This document shows positions 58,646 to 64,000 of a stretch of DNA of 64,000 nucleotides, in pieces. A model generated the notes under the pieces. It did no database searches. It had not been told where the DNA came from and saw only the letters and a program-made list of their open reading frames with translations. The position numbers and the translations under genes are program-made. How positions within the stretch are numbered: the first letter of the stretch is position 1; every line of letters starts with the position of its first letter. The DNA comes from Chloroflexota bacterium (GTDB taxonomy: Bacteria; Chloroflexota; UBA11872; VXOZ01), in contig JAPPLM010000056.1 in assembly GCA_028874195.1 (NCBI GenBank), forward strand, positions 1 to 64,000. The letters run 5' to 3'.

Positions 58646-60895
58646 TTAATTGCGGCTTCGCTGTTCCAGTTTGCTTTGAGCCTCCGATGTGTAAACCACA
58701 AGAGCATGCGCAATGGCATTAGACCTTCTATAGGTCGGAGCGTTCTCCACAGTAGTGAAATAGATGACGCCTTGGCTAACAGTTGGCGAAAAGAACGCCT
58801 TGCCGCCTGCCTCATAATGCCAATAGGCTTTGCCAGTCAAGGCATCGAGCGCGTGCAGGGTGCCGTTATCCGATACGGCGTACAATACGCCCTTGACGAC
58901 CCTCGGTGTTACCAAATTGAACGAATGAGCTTCCGACAAACCACCAATCTGATACCGCCACAGTTCTGCACCGTTAGCAGCATTCAGGGCAATGACGTCG
59001 CCAAATGAAGATGCAAGGTATACGACACCTTCATAGACAACCGGGGTCGTAAGAACCCTAGCGTATTCCGGATCAGACTTGAGACCGCTAACAAGCTTCC
59101 CCTTCCTTAAAGGAAGCGTCGACTCTAGGTTGATTCGGATGTGCCAAATCTTTTTACCGGTCGCTGCCTCCAGTGCATACACATTCCCAATCCCTCCTGT
59201 CACATAGAGCACGCCATCACTGACCGCAGGAGAGAACCCATCCATGCTGGACACCTGCTGCTGCCACCGTATCTGCCCTGATCTGGAATCTATCGCAAGC
59301 AAGTCCCCAACGTAGGTAACAACATAGACCAAACCACCTCCAACCGCAGGGGGTGTAAAATACCCTCGACCCTTACTGTCAAAGCGCCAAAGCACTTCCC
59401 CACTACTGCTGTCCAATGCGGTGAGGCGGCCATCGAAGGAATCTGAACCAACGGAACTTACGTAAACGACCTCGTGGTCCAATGCCACAAAGGTTTCCGG
59501 TCCTCTCGTTCTTAGCTTCCATAGCAGTTTCCCTGTCGTGGCGTCCAATGCATAGACATGGCCGTCCTTCGAGCTGGCGAAGACCACACCGCCATCACTC
59601 GTCAGGGGAGGCATCGTAGGATGTCCGTCCATCTGGAAGCGCCAATATGGTGTTCCATTCGCAGAATCTATTGCATATAGGTAGCCATTAGGTAAGACAA
59701 AGTGAATTGAGTTCTGCCCATCCGCCGCAGTGGATGGAATATCGGAACCAGTAGCATAGCGCCAAATGATGTCTCCAGTGCCGGCATCGAGCGCATAGAC
59801 ATGGCCGTCGTCCGCACCCACATAGGCCACACCGTCAGCCACCTCTGGGGACGAGTAGATTCTATAGCCGATCTGGAAGCGCCAAAGGAGTTTCCCGTTT
59901 GCTGCATCCAACGCGTTGATCGAGCCGCCTCTCCCACCGACAAAAAACACGCCGTCGCTCACTGCCAAAGAGTGCGATTTCCTATCACTCATCTGGGTGC
60001 GCCAAAGAAGCTCGCCGGTCTCGGCTGCGAGTGAATACGCATGGCCCCAATATGAACTGGCAAGTATCACACCCTCATGAAACAAAGGAATGGCAGGCAC
60101 AAGATCTTCTGCCATAAAATCCCAGAGCTCTTTTCCGGTTGTAGCATCGAGCGCTGAGAGCCCAAAGTGACGCTGGCTGACGTAGACCACTCCGCCCACT
60201 ACCAGTGGAGAAGGAACCCACGCCTGCCAATAGACCTTCGTAACTGCTCTGCCCCACTTGAATTCTCCGGTCTCAGCGTCCAGGGCGTAAATGAAACCGT
60301 CATTGGGAATTACATAAACGGCACCGTCTGCTACTGTTGGCGAACCGAGAACCTCGGCCGCAGTCTTGTAGCGCCAGCGCAGGTCACCGGTCGCGGCATC
60401 CAGCGCATACACATGCCTATCGCTTGATCCCACATAAACTACGCCATTAGCCAACGTCGGCGAAGAGTATACATCACCCTCCGTGAGAAAACGCCAAAGC
60501 AGTTTCCCAGTCGAAGCATTGAGTGCGTAGACGTGGTCATCAAGCGAACCAATATACACGTTGCCGTCAGCAACCGCAGGGGAAGAAGATACGTCGTCTC
60601 CTGTCCTGAATCGCCACAGCAATTCCCCGGTAGCAGCTTGCAGCGCGTACACGTAGCCATCGTATGAGCCAAAGTAAACCACGCCATTAGCCACTTTCGG
60701 TGTGGATCGCACCGCACCACCAAACTCGTAACGCCATAGCAGACTTCCAGGTTCGTCAGTCACTTGGGAAGATCGAACCGACCCCGGTGGAGTAGAAGCA
60801 CATGCGACAAGACCGCATGTTACAAGGGCAAGTGTTAGGCATTTCAAGATGCCCACTACGGCTCTGCCCCTATTGTCCAATCTAATCAGTTTCAT
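58646..60895 (-). CDS. PQQ-like beta-propeller repeat lipoprotein
   Basis: 749 residues. Lipoprotein signal with lipobox LVAC (cysteine 32), so it is anchored outside the cytoplasmic membrane. The rest is about 15 repeats of roughly 40-45 residues, each with V-x-x-G-x-V-Y and A-L-x-x-x-T-G-K-x-L-W (for example VYALDAATGDLRWRYKT). That is enough for two propellers of 7-8 blades. The PQQ-binding tryptophans and dehydrogenase residues of quinoprotein enzymes are not evident, so it is more like BamB than a dehydrogenase. A scaffold or binding role is inferred. Confidence 0.85.
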   Translation of the reverse strand: MKLIRLDNRGRAVVGILKCLTLALVTCGLVACASTPPGSVRSSQVTDEPGSLLWRYEFGGAVRSTPKVANGVVYFGSYDGYVYALQAATGELLWRFRTGDDVSSSPAVADGNVYIGSLDDHVYALNASTGKLLWRFLTEGDVYSSPTLANGVVYVGSSDRHVYALDAATGDLRWRYKTAAEVLGSPTVADGAVYVIPNDGFIYALDAETGEFKWGRAVTKVYWQAWVPSPLVVGGVVYVSQRHFGLSALDATTGKELWDFMAEDLVPAIPLFHEGVILASSYWGHAYSLAAETGELLWRTQMSDRKSHSLAVSDGVFFVGGRGGSINALDAANGKLLWRFQIGYRIYSSPEVADGVAYVGADDGHVYALDAGTGDIIWRYATGSDIPSTAADGQNSIHFVLPNGYLYAIDSANGTPYWRFQMDGHPTMPPLTSDGGVVFASSKDGHVYALDATTGKLLWKLRTRGPETFVALDHEVVYVSSVGSDSFDGRLTALDSSSGEVLWRFDSKGRGYFTPPAVGGGLVYVVTYVGDLLAIDSRSGQIRWQQQVSSMDGFSPAVSDGVLYVTGGIGNVYALEAATGKKIWHIRINLESTLPLRKGKLVSGLKSDPEYARVLTTPVVYEGVVYLASSFGDVIALNAANGAELWRYQIGGLSEAHSFNLVTPRVVKGVLYAVSDNGTLHALDALTGKAYWHYEAGGKAFFSPTVSQGVIYFTTVENAPTYRRSNAIAHALVVYTSEAQSKLEQRSRN

Positions 60896-61004
60896 ACTGT
60901 ATAATTCGACCTAAGGGAAGTTCGGTTGACGCTCTCAACGCACTTCAATTTAGCAAACCCCAGTGCAGGCGTATAAGTGCGTTTCGCAGCTACCAGCTAC
61001 TTCG

Positions 61005-62150
61005 TCAAATGTCCACCACCGCGCCGGTGTCGTCGCGGAGGTTCTTGAAATAGTAGAAGCTGCGGGGCGGGTTGGCGGCGATGACGTCTTCGTCCAGGTC
61101 GACGCCCAGGCCGGGCGTATCCGGCACGTGCAGGTAGCCGTCCTTAATCTGCCACGGCTCTTTGACAACCCGGTCGCGGTAGGGCTGGCTGGGCACGTAT
61201 TCCAGCGTGAGGTAGTTGGGCACGCTCATGCCGATGTGCGCCGCGGCGGCGGTTGAAAGCGGCCCCATGGGGTTGTGCGGCGCGACGAGCACGTGGTGCA
61301 CCTCGGCGAGCGCGGCGATCTTCTTGACCTCGGTGATGCCGCCAGCGTGGCAGAGGTCCGGCTGGATCACGTCCACGTATTGGCCAGCGAGAAGGGGCGC
61401 GAATTGCCACTTGGTGAAATAGCGTTCGCCGGTGGCTAGGTCGATGCCCAGTTCGCGTGCGGTTTCGCGCACAGGCCGAAACGCCTCGATGTTATCGGGC
61501 GGCACCGGCTCCTCGAAGAACGTGATGCGGCTATCCTTCACGGCGTGCAATTGGCGCACGGCCTGCGCCGGACGGCTCCTGCCGTGGTTATCGATCATCA
61601 GATCAACGTCGCGTCCAACGGCCTGGCGCAAGATGGCGATGCGTTCGCCCAGGAGCGCCGCGGCCTGATGGTCGCCCATGGGTTCGTCCGTAGCCCACGC
61701 ACCGGTCTTCAGGGCGGTGAAACCGGCGCCCACGAGTTGTGCCGCTTCCCGCGCGATGCGGTCGGCCTCGTAGATGCCGACATGCGTATACAGACGGATG
61801 CGGTCGCGAGCCGGGCCGCCGAGCAGGTGGTAGACCGGCGCGCCGTAATGCTTGCCCTTGATGTCCCACAGGGCCTGGTCTATGCCTGAAATGGCCGTGT
61901 TGATGACCACGCCGCCTTTCCAGAAGCCGTCCCTGTAGAGCGATTGCCAGAGCCGCTCGGTCTCCAGCGGGTCCTTGCCGATAAGCAACTCGCCAAGCTG
62001 TCCGATGCACGTGCGCACCGTGGCGTCCTTGCCCTCCAGGGTCGCCTCGCCCCAGCCGTAGAGCTCCGGCTCGTCAGTGGAGATCTTCACAAAGACCCAG
62101 TTACGTGGCTCTCCCCACATGATGAACGTGTCTACCGCAGTAATACGCAT
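61005..62150 (-). CDS. Enolase-superfamily acid-sugar dehydratase (galactonate/mannonate dehydratase-like)
   Basis: 381 residues of the mandelate racemase/muconate lactonizing group. N-terminal capping domain MRITAVDTFIMWGEPRNWVF. Barrel ligands D187 in LMIDNHGR, E213 in FFEEPVPP and E242 in ATGERYF. The D-x-H pair (D187-x-H189) and H292 in VAPHNPMGP are the catalytic bases of the dehydratases. It dehydrates an aldonic acid to a 2-keto-3-deoxy acid, feeding a sugar-acid pathway. Downstream aldolase and kinase are not in the window. Exact substrate unknown. Confidence 0.9.
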   Translation of the reverse strand: MRITAVDTFIMWGEPRNWVFVKISTDEPELYGWGEATLEGKDATVRTCIGQLGELLIGKDPLETERLWQSLYRDGFWKGGVVINTAISGIDQALWDIKGKHYGAPVYHLLGGPARDRIRLYTHVGIYEADRIAREAAQLVGAGFTALKTGAWATDEPMGDHQAAALLGERIAILRQAVGRDVDLMIDNHGRSRPAQAVRQLHAVKDSRITFFEEPVPPDNIEAFRPVRETARELGIDLATGERYFTKWQFAPLLAGQYVDVIQPDLCHAGGITEVKKIAALAEVHHVLVAPHNPMGPLSTAAAAHIGMSVPNYLTLEYVPSQPYRDRVVKEPWQIKDGYLHVPDTPGLGVDLDEDVIAANPPRSFYYFKNLRDDTGAVVDI

Positions 62151-62452
62151 GGAAACGTCTCCTTCTGCTGTGAACTTGGGCGTGTTAGCTTGTCATTGAC
62201 GCGAGAATTAGACAGCAAACAGCTCTTTATTTGTATGTTGAAGAAAGCCTGCACATGAGTGAATGTAAGCAGGTAACGCGAGAGGCGCGTCGTCCGTCAT
62301 TAGGTGACCCAGCACGGCAGTGCTGGCTGCATCGTGCGGGAGTACAGCACCCCTCGCGCCCGTATGTCGCTCCGAACAGATACCTGGGCAGGCCAACGGC
62401 CCGCATCTGCACGTGTGGAGGACACCACCAGTATGCCAGGAAAGAGAAGGTC
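62151..62452. other. Intergenic region before the IS110 remnant
   Basis: About 300 nt between the dehydratase (minus) and the transposase fragment (plus). It probably includes the left part of the former IS110-type element, but I see no terminal inverted repeat, as expected for that family. Confidence 0.45.
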
Positions 62453-62671
62453 ATGGAAGTGGTCGCAGGCATCGACGTAGTCCAGGCAATCGATGTGGGG
62501 AAAGCGCAACTCGACATCTCGGTCGCGTCCGGCCGCGCGCGGAGCTTTGCCAATAGCGCGATAGGCACCACCGCCCTGGTGCGCTGGCTGCAACGTGAGG
62601 GCGTCACGGCGTCGCTCTGGGAAAGAAATGTGCACGAAAAAACTCAAGAGCTTGCAACAGCAACTGCCTGA
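62453..62671 (+). pseudogene. IS110-family transposase fragment
   Basis: Starts MEVVAGIDV, then IDVGKAQLDISVASGRARSF and TALVRWLQREGVTAS: this is the N-terminal DEDD domain of IS110 transposases. The first catalytic aspartate motif GIDV is followed by an extra IDV (VVQAIDVGKAQ), an apparent 15-nt partial duplication. Similarity ends after about 55 residues, with an unrelated tail and stop; the rest of the transposase is missing. A dead insertion-sequence remnant. Confidence 0.8.
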
Positions 62672-62723
62672 AAGTCTATAGTTAAGAGACTAGGAGAGAG
62701 ATCCTGTCGTTACTGGAAGCCAT

Positions 62724-63542
62724 ATGAGCGCTATTCCGCACTACATCATGAGCAAGGACAACCCGCAGATAAAGCGGGTGCGGGCGCTGCTGCAGTCGTC
62801 GCGGCAGCGGCGCAAAGAGGGAGCGTTTGTCGTGGAAGGCGTGCGCTTGGTGGAGGAGGCGCTGGCTGCCGCTCGCGTGACCGCGCTATACGTCTGTCCT
62901 GAGTTGCTCGCCTCCCACGCCCGCAGCCGCGCCTTCCATGACAGCTTGGATGGGGATGGCGTCTACACTCTCATCCACATCGCGCCGGATGTCTTTGCGG
63001 CGCTAGCCGATACGGCCACGCCTCAGGGTGTGGTGGCGGTGTGTTCGCTACCGGAAGACGCCGCGCTGGCGCCTCAGGCCACACTGGCAGTGCTTCTCGA
63101 TGGCGTGCAAGACCCGGGGAACGCGGGCATGATCCTGCGCGCCGCTGCCGCCGCTAATGCCGACGGTGTGCTCTTTGGACCCGGCAGCGTGGATCCATAT
63201 AACCCTAAGGTCCTGCGGGGAGCAATGGGCGCTCATTTTCGCACGACGCTGCTCAGCCTCCGCGGCGAGGAAGACATGCATGCCGTTGCCGGCAGGTTTA
63301 CGCAACGTATCGTGGCGGCGGCGCGGGACGGGGAACGGTACGATACGCTAGATTGGACCGAGCCGACCTTGCTGATCGTGGGCGCTGAGGCCCACGGCGC
63401 CAGCGACTTAGGCAGAAGCTTGCAAACCGCCGCGGCCTCGATCCCGCTAGCGCGGGGCGTGGAGTCCTTGAACGTCGGCATGGCCGCGGGTGTTTTGCTC
63501 TTCGAGGCCGTGCGGCAGCGTCTGAACGCCTCAGAAGCGTAA
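62724..63542 (+). CDS. SpoU/TrmH-family rRNA 2'-O-methyltransferase
   Basis: 272 residues. N-terminal substrate-binding region (NPQIKRVRALLQSSRQRRKE, GAFVVEGVRLVEEALAA), then the knotted SPOUT domain: DGVQDPGNAGMILRAAAAAN (motif 1, N-x-G-x3-R), LLIVGAEAHGASD (motif 2) and ESLNVGMAAGVLLFE (motif 3), containing the catalytic-type residues. Methylates the 2'-hydroxyl of an RNA nucleotide, probably in rRNA; target site unknown. Start ATG 62724 after GGAAG. Confidence 0.93.
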   Translation: MSAIPHYIMSKDNPQIKRVRALLQSSRQRRKEGAFVVEGVRLVEEALAAARVTALYVCPELLASHARSRAFHDSLDGDGVYTLIHIAPDVFAALADTATPQGVVAVCSLPEDAALAPQATLAVLLDGVQDPGNAGMILRAAAAANADGVLFGPGSVDPYNPKVLRGAMGAHFRTTLLSLRGEEDMHAVAGRFTQRIVAAARDGERYDTLDWTEPTLLIVGAEAHGASDLGRSLQTAAASIPLARGVESLNVGMAAGVLLFEAVRQRLNASEA

Positions 63543-63647
63543 TGTCGGCACGGGCGGGGAAGAAGGCCGCGCGCCAGCCAAGTGTGTCCAGCGTCTCGGC
63601 AGCAATTCGCGTTGCACTCTAGCTAGTTGTAGGAAGGAAAGTCACGG

Positions 63648-64000
63648 ATGGCACAGGACTCTGTGTTCATAGAAGGCATGCGCATCACCGCCCATGTCGG
63701 CGTAACGGCAGAAGAGCGCGACACGCGCCAAATCTTGCGTTTCGACCTGGAATTGCGCTGCGATCTGCACCGGGCGGGGGAGAGCGACGATATCGGTCAC
63801 GTGATCGACTACGGGGCCGTCTACCAACACGTCGTCACCGTGGTGGAGAGCACACCCTGCAAGCTCCTGGAACACTTGGCGTCCAAAGTCGCCGCCGCGC
63901 TGTTAGCGGCCTTCCCCGCGTGCGAAGAGGTGCGCATCCGCGTTGGCAAACCGGCCCTCTTTCCCACTACGGGCCGATCCGGCATGCCGGGAGTGGAGAT
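63648..64000 (+). CDS. folB: Dihydroneopterin aldolase, partial at window end
   Basis: Open at the right edge; about 117 codons are visible from ATG 63648 after GGAAGGAAAG. FIEGMRITAHVGVTAEERDT is the family start with the conserved glutamate. It continues RQILRFDLELRCDL, the active-site segment DDIGHVIDYGAVYQHVVTVV (Tyr and catalytic region), FKLLEHLA-like CKLLEHLASKVAAALLA, and EVRIRVGKPALFPTTGRS. It catalyses retro-aldol cleavage of dihydroneopterin in folate biosynthesis. The gene probably ends just beyond the window. Confidence 0.93.
   Translation, partial: MAQDSVFIEGMRITAHVGVTAEERDTRQILRFDLELRCDLHRAGESDDIGHVIDYGAVYQHVVTVVESTPCKLLEHLASKVAAALLAAFPACEEVRIRVGKPALFPTTGRSGMPGVE

Noticed and set aside
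58646-60895. PQQ-dependent alcohol dehydrogenase
   Set aside because: The repeat units resemble PQQ propellers, but no calcium/PQQ ligand set or signal for an enzyme was recognised; lipoprotein signal and repeat pattern fit BamB-like proteins better.

Overview
The window is GC-rich, densely packed bacterial DNA. It contains no rRNA, CRISPR array or intact transposon. The gene content points to a free-living or host-associated heterotroph. The lipoprotein substrate-binding proteins with Ala/Pro/Glu-rich linkers, the RodZ-like/PgsA neighbourhood, and the many Gfo/Idh/MocA oxidoreductases, sugar-phosphate-isomerase-like TIM barrels and phytanoyl-CoA-dioxygenase-like proteins recall Chloroflexota, such as SAR202 or sponge-associated lineages. 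That taxonomic guess is inference from gene style, not a phylogenetic result.

Layout. 0-7 kb: MurJ flippase; a PadR regulator overlapping a HAAS-TPR gene that is broken by a frameshift; an orphan sugar-binding lipoprotein; and IMP dehydrogenase (guaB) with a clear promoter and Shine-Dalgarno sequence. 7-9 kb: a lower-GC restriction-modification cassette (amino-methyltransferase plus Eco29kI-type GIY-YIG endonuclease). It is bounded by an 11-bp direct repeat, and the endonuclease carries a 1-nt deletion exactly at its GIY motif. 9-31.7 kb: a carbohydrate and small-molecule catabolism zone. It holds a GH43-like propeller protein, cytochrome c, Gfo/Idh oxidoreductases, an aldo/keto reductase, solute-binding proteins, a pair of MetE-like half-proteins, an alpha/beta hydrolase, a PhyH-type dioxygenase, a PAS-only membrane sensor and three sugar isomerase-like proteins, with palindromic repeats between them. 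32-34 kb: a lower-GC AAA ATPase plus DUF4276 (TOPRIM-like) pair that looks like a defence module, then a NagB-like deaminase.

35-45 kb: RodZ-like protein, PgsA, two overlapping dehydrogenases, a DnaQ-UvrC-like nuclease fusion, an SDR and an MmgE/PrpD protein. 45.4-51.4 kb: two CAT-anticodon tRNAs followed by a DUF5131/TcmP two-gene module and a convergent Type ISP restriction-modification gene. This forms a second defence-type island beside tRNAs. The Type ISP gene has absorbed an in-frame copy of the genome's dRS3-like palindromic repeat. 51.7-58.3 kb: a complete dipeptide/oligopeptide ABC importer (binding protein, two permeases, two ATPases). 58.6-64 kb: a 15-repeat PQQ-propeller lipoprotein, a galactonate-dehydratase-like enolase-superfamily enzyme, an IS110 transposase remnant, a SpoU rRNA methyltransferase and the 5' part of folB.

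The recurring theme is uptake and intracellular breakdown of sugars, sugar acids and peptides, interrupted by three compact defence-type modules. At least five families of dispersed hairpin repeats fill most intergenic gaps. The strongest candidates for something undescribed are the DUF5131/TcmP module next to the Type ISP gene, the AAA/DUF4276 pair, the MetE-like split pair, and a GH43-like propeller that appears to be inserted inside an Ig/PKD-like domain.
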